Source: Amycolatopsis tolypomycina (GTDB taxonomy: Bacteria > Actinomycetota > Actinomycetes > Mycobacteriales > Pseudonocardiaceae). Taken from it: DNA of 64,000 nucleotides. The notes under the pieces are model-generated. The model worked only from the letters and a program-made list of their open reading frames with translations, ran no database searches and was not told the origin of the DNA. The stretch is from assembly GCF_900105945.1 (NCBI RefSeq), contig NZ_FNSO01000004.1, forward strand, positions 3,224,001 through 3,288,000. The letters run 5' to 3'. Made by a program: the position numbers and the translations under genes. Positions 36,589 to 44,258 of the stretch are shown in pieces. Positions within the stretch are counted from its first letter, which is position 1, and every line of letters starts with the position of its first letter.

Positions 36589-36620
36589 AGCCCGGCCGCC
36601 GCTTATCCGGTGGCCGGGCT
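36589..36620 (+). terminator. Hairpin after the DUF4333 gene
   Basis: AGCCCGGCCGCC (36589-36600) pairs with GGTGGCCGGGCT (36609-36620), one mismatch and an 8-nt loop, ten bases after the stop. Confidence 0.65.
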
Positions 36621-36646
36621 TCGTCGTTTCCCGAGATGATCGGGGG

Positions 36647-37849
36647 ATGAGCGACTTCGAGATCCGGACCCTGGACACCGAGGAGCACCGGGCGGTGAGC
36701 AACCTGTTCCGGGAGACCGTGCACATGCCGCCGTCCGACGACGCCGAATGGGTGTACGCGGCGCGGTACTACCAGCCCGGTGGCGCGCTCGGGGCGTTCG
36801 ATCCGGAGCTCATCGGCACAGCGCGGCTGTTCGACGCGGAGCTGACGGTGCCCGGTGGGGCGCGCCGGCCGACGGTGGGTGTCACCTCCGTGGGAGTGCG
36901 TGCCGACCGCACCCGGCGGGGTGTGCTGCGGGCGTTGATGACGGCGCAGCTGGAGGACTGCGCCGCGCGCGGGGTGGTGTTCGCGAACCTGCTCGCGTCC
37001 GAAGCCGGGATCTACGGCCGGTTCGGCTACGGCCTGGCGACGCGGTGCCGCAGCTACCGCGTGGACGCGCGCCGGGCGCGGCTGCGGCCGGACGCCCCGG
37101 CGGGCGGGGACCTGGAGCTGCTGGACCTGGACCGGGCCCTCGAGGTCTGTCCCGGTGTGTACGACGGCCTCGAGCGCCGGCCGGGGATGATGTCCCGGCC
37201 CGAGGTGCTGTGGCGGCTCTACGAGATGCAGCTGCGGCGGCACACCACGCCGGCGAAGGCGGTCGTGCACCACGGCCCCGGCGGGCCGGACGGGTTCGCG
37301 GTCTACCACGTCGAGGGGGCGACGGCGCACCCGTGGACCACGACGCTGGAGGTGTCGGACCTGTTCGCCGGCTCGGCGACGGCGTACGCGGGACTGTGGC
37401 GGTTCCTGCTCGGCATCGACCTGGTGGACCGGGTCGCCGCCGAGTCGCGGCCGCTCGACGATCCGATCGAGCTGCTGCTGGCCGACCACCGCAGCGGGAA
37501 GGTCGAGGGGATCTCCGACGAGCACTGGCTCCGGCTCGTCGACGTCGGCGAGGCTCTGTCCGCGCGGGCGTACGGGCACGCCGACCCGGTGGTCGTCGAG
37601 GTGACGGACCCGCTGCTGCCCGGCAACAGCGGCGCCTACCTGATCACCCCGGACGGCGCCGGGCGCACGGACCGCCCGGCCGGGCTCCGGATGGACGTCA
37701 CCACACTGGCCATGATCTACCTCGGCACCTGGACGCCGTCGGCGCTGGCGGACGCGGGCCGGATCGAGGTGCGTGACCCGGCCGCGCCGGCGGCCGCGGA
37801 CCTGCTCTTCGGCACGCGCGTCGCGGCCTGGAGCGGCAGCTACTTCTGA
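36647..37849 (+). CDS. Eis-like GNAT N-acetyltransferase, first of two
   Basis: A 400-residue protein with the Eis layout: a GNAT domain (about 1-135), a second degenerate GNAT domain and a C-terminal SCP-like domain. The acetyl-CoA loop is VGVRADRTRRGVLRALM (about residues 82-98), and YGRFGYG provides the catalytic Tyr. The chain ends in Phe, whose carboxylate acts as general base in Eis. Eis enzymes acetylate aminoglycosides and protein lysines; substrate here untested. It is followed by a homologue after 54 nt. Confidence 0.85.
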   Translation: MSDFEIRTLDTEEHRAVSNLFRETVHMPPSDDAEWVYAARYYQPGGALGAFDPELIGTARLFDAELTVPGGARRPTVGVTSVGVRADRTRRGVLRALMTAQLEDCAARGVVFANLLASEAGIYGRFGYGLATRCRSYRVDARRARLRPDAPAGGDLELLDLDRALEVCPGVYDGLERRPGMMSRPEVLWRLYEMQLRRHTTPAKAVVHHGPGGPDGFAVYHVEGATAHPWTTTLEVSDLFAGSATAYAGLWRFLLGIDLVDRVAAESRPLDDPIELLLADHRSGKVEGISDEHWLRLVDVGEALSARAYGHADPVVVEVTDPLLPGNSGAYLITPDGAGRTDRPAGLRMDVTTLAMIYLGTWTPSALADAGRIEVRDPAAPAAADLLFGTRVAAWSGSYF

Positions 37850-37903
37850 GGTTTGCGGAAAACCGCATTCCGGGCCGGCCCGGCACGCGGCAAGATCGGG
37901 AGC

Positions 37904-39118
37904 ATGACCGCCTTCGACGTTCGCCCGATCACCGAGGAAGAGCGGCGCAGCACGTTCGACGTGCTGCGCCGCGCGTTGCACACCCAGCGCGTCACCGACG
38001 AGCGCTGGGCGCGGGTCGGGGAGTCCTGGCCCGCGGCGCACAAGTTCGGTGCGTTCGAGGGCAGCAGCCCGATCGGGATCGTCAGCTCCTACGACACCGA
38101 GCTCGCCGTCCCGGGCGGGCGGACACTGCCGGTGGCGGCGGTGGAGGGCGTCGGGGTCCGGCCCGACCGGACCCGCCGCGGGGTGCTGACCGCGATGATG
38201 GCCGCGCAATTGGCCGACTTCGCCGCGCGGGGAATGCCGCTGGCCGTCCTGCACGCCAGCGAACCGACGATCTACGGCCGGTTCGGCTACGGGTCGGCCG
38301 CGCTCGGCAAGACCCTGCGGGTGGCGCGGCCGGCGGCTCGGCTGCACGAGCGCGTCGCGGCCGGCGGCGAGGTCCGGCTGCTCTCGCCGGAGGAGGCGGT
38401 GAAGGAGATTCCCGGGCTGTACCGGCGGATCGGGCTGCACCGGCCGGGCATGATCGGGCGTCCGGAGCAGTGGTGGCCGATCTCGCACGACCGGCCGGTG
38501 GTCGACGGCGAGCACCTCGTCGCGGTCCACAGTGGACCGGACGGCGACGACGGCTTCGTCGTGTACGCCACGGTCAGCAGGCGGCGGTTCGAGGCGCCGG
38601 ACGACGGCGCGGTGCTGGACGTGCACGACCTGCACGCCGCGAACCCCCGGGCGCGGGCCGCGCTGTGGCGGTACCTGCTGTCGGTGGACCTGGTTTCCGG
38701 GGTGCACGCCCGCTTCCGCCCGGTCGACGAGCCACTGGCCCTGATGCTGACCGACCACCGGCACGCGGCCACCCTCGCCGTCGAGGACGACCTGTGGCTG
38801 CGGCCGGTCGACGTTGCGGCGGCGCTCGCCGGCCGCACCTACGGCACGGCAGGCCCGGTGGTGCTGGCGGTGACCGACCGGCAGCTGACGGCCAACACCG
38901 GGCACTACGAGGTCGGCCCGGACGGCGCCCGGCGCACCGACGCGGCCGCGGACCTGGCCCTCGACGTCGACACCCTCGGCATGCTCTACCTCGGCCACTG
39001 GAGCGCGACGACGCTGGCGGAGGCGGGCCGCGTCGACGTCCGCGACCCGGCGGCGCCCGGGCGAGCCGACGAGCTGTTCACCACGCGGACCGCACCGTGG
39101 TGCGGCACGCACTTCTAG
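37904..39118 (+). CDS. Eis-like GNAT N-acetyltransferase, second of two
   Basis: A 404-residue homologue of the preceding gene, matching throughout: VGVRPDRTRRGVLTAMM, YGRFGYGSAAL, HRPGMIGRPEQWW and a C-terminal THF. The two are probably products of an old tandem duplication, clearly diverged in the first 60 residues. The start is ATG 37904. Its stop overlaps the stop of the convergent exonuclease gene by four bases. Target unknown. Confidence 0.85.
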   Translation: MTAFDVRPITEEERRSTFDVLRRALHTQRVTDERWARVGESWPAAHKFGAFEGSSPIGIVSSYDTELAVPGGRTLPVAAVEGVGVRPDRTRRGVLTAMMAAQLADFAARGMPLAVLHASEPTIYGRFGYGSAALGKTLRVARPAARLHERVAAGGEVRLLSPEEAVKEIPGLYRRIGLHRPGMIGRPEQWWPISHDRPVVDGEHLVAVHSGPDGDDGFVVYATVSRRRFEAPDDGAVLDVHDLHAANPRARAALWRYLLSVDLVSGVHARFRPVDEPLALMLTDHRHAATLAVEDDLWLRPVDVAAALAGRTYGTAGPVVLAVTDRQLTANTGHYEVGPDGARRTDAAADLALDVDTLGMLYLGHWSATTLAEAGRVDVRDPAAPGRADELFTTRTAPWCGTHF

Positions 39119-40062
39119 GCGCCGGGCAGGGCCTTGAGCAGCCGTTCGACGGAGTTGCCGAGGTTCCACCGTTCGGCCAGCTCGGCGACCCGCTCGGGGT
39201 CGGCGGGCGTCGCGGGGACGGTGTCGGGCCGGGACTGCTCGACCGGCGCGTCGACGGCCACCCGGACCACGGTCGGGGCGACGGCGAGGTAGTCGGCGGC
39301 GTCCTTCAGACGCAGCCGGGTCTTGAGCGGGAGGGCGGAGTCGCCGGTTTCGCCCGCCTCGACGAGCGCTTCGAGCGAGCCGAACTGCGTGATGAGCTTG
39401 GCGGCGGTCTTCTCGCCGATGCCGGCGACGCCGGGCAGGCCGTCGGAGGGGTCGCCGCGCAGGGCGGCCATGTCGGCGTAGGCGGGCCCGGCGGTGTCGA
39501 GGGGCAGGCTGTACCGTTCGGCGATTTCGGCAGGCCCGAGGATTTCGGCCTTGGCCCAGCCCTTGCCGACGTAGATGACCGAGGTCGGTGTGGGTTCGGC
39601 GCGCACGAGCTGGAAGAGGTCCCGGTCGCCGGTGATGACCTCGACCGGGGCGGCCTTTTCGCGGGTGGCGAGCGCGCCGATGACGTCGTCGGCCTCGTAG
39701 CCGGCGGCTTCGGCGGTGGCGAACCCGAAGGCTTCGAGCAGGTCGAGGATGATCGGCACCTGCGGGGTGAGGGTGTCGGGCACCTCCTCGACGTCGGGCG
39801 CGTCGCCGCCGGTTTCTTCGGCGACCCGGTGCGCCTTGTAGCTGGGCAGCAGATCGGTCCGGAACTTCGGTCGCCAGTCGGCATCCAGGCAGCAGACCAG
39901 CCGCGCGGGCCGCCGGTCGGTGAGGATCCGCGCGATGGTGTCGGCGAACCCGCGCACGGCGTTGACCTGAGTGCCGTCGGCGGCCCGCATGGAGTCGGGC
40001 AGGGCGAAGAAGGCGCGGAAGTAGAGGCTCGCGGAGTCGAGCAGGGCAAGGGATCCGGTCAC
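39115..40062 (-). CDS. 5'-3' exonuclease (Pol I-like N-terminal nuclease, stand-alone)
   Basis: A 315-residue FEN/PIN-type exonuclease lacking any polymerase domain. Acidic metal ligands appear in ALLDSASLYFRAFFA (Asp9), CCLDADWRPKFRTDLLP, GYEADDVIGALA and VITGDRDLFQL. The helix-hairpin-helix GLPGVAGIGEKTAAKL binds DNA. GTG 40062 is preferred; GTG 40068 is two codons longer. It corresponds to Rv2090. It likely removes RNA primers or flaps as a back-up to Pol I. Confidence 0.9.
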   Translation of the reverse strand: MTGSLALLDSASLYFRAFFALPDSMRAADGTQVNAVRGFADTIARILTDRRPARLVCCLDADWRPKFRTDLLPSYKAHRVAEETGGDAPDVEEVPDTLTPQVPIILDLLEAFGFATAEAAGYEADDVIGALATREKAAPVEVITGDRDLFQLVRAEPTPTSVIYVGKGWAKAEILGPAEIAERYSLPLDTAGPAYADMAALRGDPSDGLPGVAGIGEKTAAKLITQFGSLEALVEAGETGDSALPLKTRLRLKDAADYLAVAPTVVRVAVDAPVEQSRPDTVPATPADPERVAELAERWNLGNSVERLLKALPGA

Positions 40063-40182
40063 CCGCACAGCCTGCCACGCCCACGGCCGCCGTTGGCGGT
40101 AGCCACGCGACTGGGCACGGGAGGAGGTGGCCGGCAGGTCGGCCGCGTCCGCGCACCGGCGCGGCTGAAGCTGTGGTCCCCA

Positions 40183-40269
40183 TGCGCCCCAATGTGGCGT
40201 TGGTTGCGTTGGACGCACCCAATGTGGCGTTCGGTGCGCTGGACGCACCGAACGCCACATTGGGGCGCA
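40183..40269. repeat. Nested palindromic element, copy 2
   Basis: Two units of the CAATGTGGCGTT type end in an inverted copy. The outer arms 40183-40201 and 40251-40269 pair exactly (19 bp), and an inner dyad pairs 40218-40238 with 40244-40264 (21 bp) around a 5-nt loop. It lies in the 341-nt gap between the exonuclease and pepE-like genes, which are divergent. The rest of that gap shows only the pepE -10. Copy 1 is at 3526-3638. Confidence 0.85.
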
Positions 40270-40390
40270 AGAGCCGGGCTCTCCCGCGGGCCAGGGCGAC
40301 GGGTCGCCGCCGTGCCCGGTGGGCGCCGCTCGCGTCACCCGGCTCGGCATGTCGGGGCCCCGGGCGCCGTCCTCATCGCCGTCGCCCCAC

Positions 40391-40396
40391 TAGGCT
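40391..40396 (+). promoter_or_regulatory. -10 hexamer TAGGCT, leaderless start of the PepE-like gene
   Basis: TAGGCT is followed by seven bases and ATG 40404; no ribosome-binding site is visible. Confidence 0.5.
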
Positions 40397-40403
40397 CGGC
40401 CTC

Positions 40404-41546
40404 ATGTCGCGCCGATCCCTTCACACTCCCGCTCCCGATGCCGCCGCCCTGCGGGTGCGGCTGGACCGTGCCCGTGCCGCCGCGGCTGCCGCGGGTACCG
40501 ATGCCCTGCTGATCGCGCCCGGCTCCGACCTGCGGTACCTGCTCGGGCAGGCCGGGGGGTCCTTCGAGCGGCTCACCACCCTCGTCGTCCCCGCCGAGGG
40601 CACGCCCGCGCTCGTCGTGCCGAAGCTGGAAGCGCCCGGGTACGCCGACGTCCCCACCGATGACCTCGGCGTCGAACTCCTCACCTGGGTCGACGGCGAC
40701 GACCCCTACAAGCTCGTCGCCGACCGGCTCGGCAAGCCCGGCCGCGTTGCCGTCAGCGACTTCACTCCCGCCTTGCACGTGCTCGCGCTGCGGGCCGCCC
40801 TCGGCACCGCCGAGCAGACCCTCGCCGGGCCCGTGGTCCGGGAGCTGCGGATGCGCAAGGATGCCGCCGAGATCGCGTCGCTGCGCGAGGCCGGCGCGGC
40901 GATCGACCGGGTGCACGCCCGGGTCCACGAGTGGCTGCGGCCGGGCCGGACCGAGGCGGAGGTCGGCGCCGACATCGCCGCGGCCATCGTCGAAGAGGGG
41001 CACGTCCAGGCGGACTTCGTGATCGTCGGCTCCGGGCCGAACGGGGCCAGCCCGCACCACGACGTCTCCGAGCGCGTCATCGAAAAGGGTGACGTCGTGG
41101 TCGTCGACATCGGCGGGCCGCTGCCGGCCGGCTACAACTCCGACTCCACCCGCACCTACGCCGTCGGCACCCCGCGCGACGCCGACGTGGCCGAGACCTA
41201 CGCCGTGCTGCAGCGGGCCCAGGCCGCCGCGGTGGCCGCCGTCAAGCCGGGTGTCACCGCCGAGGCCGTGGACGCCGCCGCGCGGGACGTCATCGCCGAG
41301 GCGGGCTTCGGGGAGTACTTCATCCACCGGACCGGCCACGGCATCGGCCTGGACGTGCACGAGGAGCCGTACATCATCGCCGGGAACGCGCTGCCGCTGG
41401 AGCCGGGCATGGCCTTCAGCGTCGAGCCGGGCATCTACCAGCCGGGCCGGTGGGGCGCCCGGATCGAGGACATCGTGATCGTCACCGAAGACGGCGTCGA
41501 GTCCGTCAACAACCAGCCGCACGAGCTCGTCGTGCTGGACGCATGA
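40404..41546 (+). CDS. M24 Xaa-Pro aminopeptidase/dipeptidase (PepE-like)
   Basis: A 380-residue metallopeptidase with a creatinase-like N-terminal domain (about 10-145) and a pita-bread catalytic domain. Metal ligands are the two Asp in VVVDIGGPLP and YNSDSTRTYA, the His in HRTGHGIGLD, and the Glu in VEPGIYQPG and GARIEDIVIV. It removes N-terminal residues before proline or cleaves Xaa-Pro dipeptides. Position equals pepE (Rv2089c). Its stop overlaps the AsnC-type regulator start by four bases (ATGA), so they are coupled. Confidence 0.9.
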   Translation: MSRRSLHTPAPDAAALRVRLDRARAAAAAAGTDALLIAPGSDLRYLLGQAGGSFERLTTLVVPAEGTPALVVPKLEAPGYADVPTDDLGVELLTWVDGDDPYKLVADRLGKPGRVAVSDFTPALHVLALRAALGTAEQTLAGPVVRELRMRKDAAEIASLREAGAAIDRVHARVHEWLRPGRTEAEVGADIAAAIVEEGHVQADFVIVGSGPNGASPHHDVSERVIEKGDVVVVDIGGPLPAGYNSDSTRTYAVGTPRDADVAETYAVLQRAQAAAVAAVKPGVTAEAVDAAARDVIAEAGFGEYFIHRTGHGIGLDVHEEPYIIAGNALPLEPGMAFSVEPGIYQPGRWGARIEDIVIVTEDGVESVNNQPHELVVLDA

Positions 41547-41998
41547 CCACCGGCGGCCTGGAGCCGCTGGACCAGTCGATCGTCCAGGAGCTCGCGGCGG
41601 ACGGGCGGCGCAGCTTCACCGACCTCGCCGAGCGCGTCGGGCTGTCGGTGTCGGCGGTGCACCAGCGGGTGCGCCGCCTCGAGCAGCGCGGGGTCATCCT
41701 CGGCTACACCGCCCGGCTCGACGGCGAGCAGATCGGCCTCCCGCTGACGGCGCTGATCTCGCTGACGCCCAACGACCCGGCGGCGCCGGACGACTACCCG
41801 CAGCGGATCCAGCACATCAAGGAGATCGAGTCGTGCTACTCGGTGGCCGGCGACGAGTCCTACATCCTGCTAGTGCGCGTCCAGTCGCCGCTGGCGCTGG
41901 AGGACCTGCTGCGGCGGATCCGGGAGGCCGCCAAGGTGTCGACGCGCACGACGGTGGTGCTGTCCACTCCGTTCGAGGGACGTTCGCCCACGTTCTGA
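41543..41998 (+). CDS. Lrp/AsnC-family transcriptional regulator
   Basis: A 151-residue regulator. Residues 8-70 form the HTH (LDQSIVQELAADGRRSFTDLAERVGLSVSAVHQRVRRLE is the classic order of helices), and residues 75-145 the RAM effector domain (GLPLTALISL, CYSVAGDESYILLVRV). Such proteins sense amino acids, so control of the coupled peptidase is plausible. The stop codon is inside the palindrome 41992-42022. Confidence 0.9.
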   Translation: MTTGGLEPLDQSIVQELAADGRRSFTDLAERVGLSVSAVHQRVRRLEQRGVILGYTARLDGEQIGLPLTALISLTPNDPAAPDDYPQRIQHIKEIESCYSVAGDESYILLVRVQSPLALEDLLRRIREAAKVSTRTTVVLSTPFEGRSPTF

Positions 41999-42022
41999 CA
42001 CCAGCGCCGCTGGTGTCAGAAC
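41992..42022. promoter_or_regulatory. 15-bp perfect dyad: AsnC-gene terminator and/or TA operator
   Basis: GTTCTGACACCAGCG (41992-42006) pairs exactly with 42008-42022. It contains the AsnC-gene stop. The right arm overlaps the -35 position for TACGGT (42034-42039), which is seven bases before ATG 42047. It could be a terminator, and also the operator through which the downstream antitoxin represses its own leaderless promoter. Confidence 0.55.
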
Positions 42023-42046
42023 AAGGTCGCTGGTACGGTAAAAGGT

Positions 42047-42271
42047 ATGGCAACACGTAAGGTCACGCTTTCGCTCGACAGCGGCGCGCTGGAATTCGCC
42101 GAACGAGCCGCGAAAGCCCACGGAATCTCGGTCTCGTCCTGGCTGTCGAAGGCAGCCAGGCGCGAGGCGGTACGCACGGGTTACACCCCGCAGAAGCCGG
42201 AACCGGCCGCCGCGGAATCGGACGAGGCCGAGCGGAGCGCGGCGGAAAAGGATCTGCGTGCGCAGGGGTGA
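42047..42271 (+). CDS. Probable RHH-type antitoxin
   Basis: A 74-residue protein. RKVTLSLDSGALEFAERAAKAHG gives a beta strand then helix, and GISVSSWLSKAARREAV a second helix, the ribbon-helix-helix pattern of CopG-like antitoxins. The C-terminal 30 residues are Glu/Ala-rich and probably disordered, as in toxin-neutralising tails. It overlaps the next gene by 14 bases. Transcription probably begins at the ATG (TACGGT seven bases upstream). Confidence 0.65.
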   Translation: MATRKVTLSLDSGALEFAERAAKAHGISVSSWLSKAARREAVRTGYTPQKPEPAAAESDEAERSAAEKDLRAQG

Positions 42272-42557
42272 AGTCTGGACGTACCACCCCCCGACCGAAC
42301 CGGCCCGGCAGCGCACCGTGGTGCTGCTGTCCTCGGACGGGGTGAACGAGTCCGAGCGCCCCTGGCTGCTCGGCACCGAACTCCTCGACCGCGACCCCAT
42401 GGACATCCTCGGTGTCGCGATCGACGCCCGCTACTGGGTCTCCACGCTCAACCTCACCCGGCTCTACCGCCCGTGGTTCGACGAGCGGATCGCCGAGATC
42501 GACCAGGACGTGCAGGAACGCATCGACATCGCGCTGCGGGCCGCGCTCGACCTGTGA
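42258..42557 (+). CDS. MazF/PemK-like toxin candidate
   Basis: A 99-residue protein that begins MRRGEVWTYHPP and continues RTVVLLSSDGVNES, the opening pattern of MazF/PemK ribonucleases (RGEVW, then vvvls.d..N). The length is right for the family. The typical Arg/Thr catalytic pair cannot be placed confidently. GTG 42258 overlaps the antitoxin gene. The last 104 bases overlap the 3' end of the convergent MFS gene. If active it would cleave mRNA or tRNA. Confidence 0.6.
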   Translation: MRRGEVWTYHPPTEPARQRTVVLLSSDGVNESERPWLLGTELLDRDPMDILGVAIDARYWVSTLNLTRLYRPWFDERIAEIDQDVQERIDIALRAALDL

Positions 42558-43677
42558 GACCGGCCGCCAAGGCGCACAGGGCGAACCCCGCGCCGAGGAC
42601 GCTGGAACCCGCCCAGCCGGCCACGGCGAACGCGGCCGTCGTCGCGGTGGCGCCCAGTGCCGAGCCGAGCGAGTAGAAGAGCATGTAGCCGCCGATCACG
42701 CTGCTGCTCGCGTCCGGGTGCGCGGCGGTCAGCAGGTGCTGGTTGCTCACGTGCACCGCCTGCACGGCGAAGTCGAGCACGACCACGCCGGCCACGACGA
42801 ACCCCAGCGACCACGACGCCTGCCCGATCGTCGCCCACGAGACGGCGAGCAGGGCGAGGGCGCCGACGGTGACCGCGCGCGCGAACCCGGCGTCGGCCCA
42901 GCGGCCCGCGCGGGCCGCCCCTGCCGCGCCGACCAGGCCGGCGAGCCCGAACAGGCCGATCTGCGCCTCGGTCAGGTGCCACGGCGCGGCGGCCAGCGGG
43001 AGCGCCAGTCCGCTCCACAGCGTGCCGAACGAGGCGAACAGGAAGAACGCGACCAAGCCGCGCGAGACGAACAGCCGCTCGCGGACCAGCCCGCCCAGCG
43101 ACGCCAGCGTCTCCCGGTACGAGGAACCTCCGGGGCGCGGGTCGGGTGGCAGCGTCTTCAGCACCAGCCCCGCCAGCGTCACCAGCAGGACCGCGAGCAC
43201 GACGTAGACGCTGCGCCAGCCCCACGCCGTGGCCAGCGCGCCGGCCGCGACGCGTGCGCCGAGGATGCCGAGGACGACCCCGGAGGTCACCGCGCCGAGG
43301 GTGCGGCCGCGTTCGGCTGGTGGGGCGCTCGCCGCGGCGTAGGCGACGGTTGTCTGGACGACCACGGCGAACAGCCCGGCGACGGCCAGCCCGGCCAGCA
43401 GCACCCACAGCTCGGTCGCGGCCGCGGCGACGATCGTGCCCGCCGCCGTGAGGACCAGGTGTCCCGCGATGAGCCGGCGCCGGTCCTTCAGGTCGCCCAA
43501 GGGAACCAGCAGCGCCAGTCCCGCGAGGTAGCCGAGCTGGCCGGCCGCGACGAGCCAGCCCAGGTCCGCCGGCGGCACGTCCAGGTCCGCGCCGATCCCG
43601 GCGAGCGCGGGCTGAGCCGCGTAGATGCTCGCGACCGCCACCGCGCACACCGCGGCAGGCAAGGCGTTCCGGCTCAT
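42454..43677 (-). CDS. MFS drug-exporter-like transporter
   Basis: A 407-residue transporter with 12 hydrophobic helices. The motif A region is LVPLGDLKDRRRLIAG between helices 2 and 3, and AAASAPPAERGRTLGAVTSGVVLGI resembles the family motif C region. Efflux of a small molecule is likely. The last 35 residues after the final helix are Arg-rich (CRCVPARPGRSRRSARRTTGG) and are encoded antisense to the toxin gene, so the original stop may have been lost. It is divergent from an HxlR regulator by 48 nt. Confidence 0.83.
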   Translation of the reverse strand: MSRNALPAAVCAVAVASIYAAQPALAGIGADLDVPPADLGWLVAAGQLGYLAGLALLVPLGDLKDRRRLIAGHLVLTAAGTIVAAAATELWVLLAGLAVAGLFAVVVQTTVAYAAASAPPAERGRTLGAVTSGVVLGILGARVAAGALATAWGWRSVYVVLAVLLVTLAGLVLKTLPPDPRPGGSSYRETLASLGGLVRERLFVSRGLVAFFLFASFGTLWSGLALPLAAAPWHLTEAQIGLFGLAGLVGAAGAARAGRWADAGFARAVTVGALALLAVSWATIGQASWSLGFVVAGVVVLDFAVQAVHVSNQHLLTAAHPDASSSVIGGYMLFYSLGSALGATATTAAFAVAGWAGSSVLGAGFALCALAAGLTGRARPAARCRCVPARPGRSRRSARRTTGGRAG

Positions 43678-43725
43678 CCCGCTCCAATCAGTAGCATATT
43701 GCAACTAATCCGACCGTACGGCAGA

Positions 43726-44205
43726 ATGGTTTCGAACAGCAACTCTTTCGGAGGTGTGGTGACCGAGGACTGGACCGACCCGAGCTGCCCGGTGGCGCGC
43801 ACGCTCGACCTCGTCGGCGACCGCTGGAGCTTGCTCGTGGTGCGCGACGCCATGGACGGCGCTCGCTCGTTCACGGACTTCCAGCAGCGCACCGGGATCG
43901 CCCGCAACATCCTCACCGACCGGCTCCGCCGCCTGGTCGACCGCGGCGTCCTCGACCGGCGGACCGCGCCGTCCGGACGGCGCCAGGTCTACGTGCTGAC
44001 CCCGGCCGGGCGTGACCTGTTCACGGTCGTCGTCGCCCTGCGGCAGTGGGGCGAGCGGCACGCCTTCGCCGCCGGCGAGGCGCACTCGGTGCTCGTCGAC
44101 GAACACGGCGTCCCGCTGCCGCCGCTGCAGGCAAGGGGTTCGGACGGCACCCTGGCCGGCGTGGACACGACGTCGGTCCGCAAGGTCCCGCCACCGGTGT
44201 CATGA
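43726..44205 (+). CDS. HxlR-family transcriptional regulator
   Basis: A 159-residue winged-helix regulator. CPVARTLDLVGDRWSLLVVRD is the family signature with its N-terminal Cys, and RTGIARNILTDRLRRLVDRGVL the recognition helix region. ATG 43726 is chosen; GTG 43759, with GGAGG four bases upstream, would remove 11 residues. The AT-rich 48-nt gap to the divergent MFS gene should contain its operator. Its stop lies in the palindrome 44199-44251. Confidence 0.85.
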   Translation: MVSNSNSFGGVVTEDWTDPSCPVARTLDLVGDRWSLLVVRDAMDGARSFTDFQQRTGIARNILTDRLRRLVDRGVLDRRTAPSGRRQVYVLTPAGRDLFTVVVALRQWGERHAFAAGEAHSVLVDEHGVPLPPLQARGSDGTLAGVDTTSVRKVPPPVS

Positions 44206-44251
44206 AAGGGTCGTTCATGACGTCTGACGTCATGAACGACCCTTTCATGAC
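44199..44251. terminator. 26-bp perfect inverted repeat between convergent genes
   Basis: Arms 44199-44224 and 44226-44251 pair exactly with one central base. The central 29 bases (TCGTTCATGACGTC, one base, complement) equal those of the element at 710-756, but the outer arm sequences differ. It spans the HxlR stop and ends seven bases from the SGNH gene stop. A bidirectional terminator is likely. Confidence 0.65.
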
Positions 44252-44258
44252 GTGCGGG

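Noticed and set aside
36647..37849. Calling an aminoglycoside resistance gene
   Set aside because: Eis-like proteins act on several amines; sequence alone does not show drug specificity.
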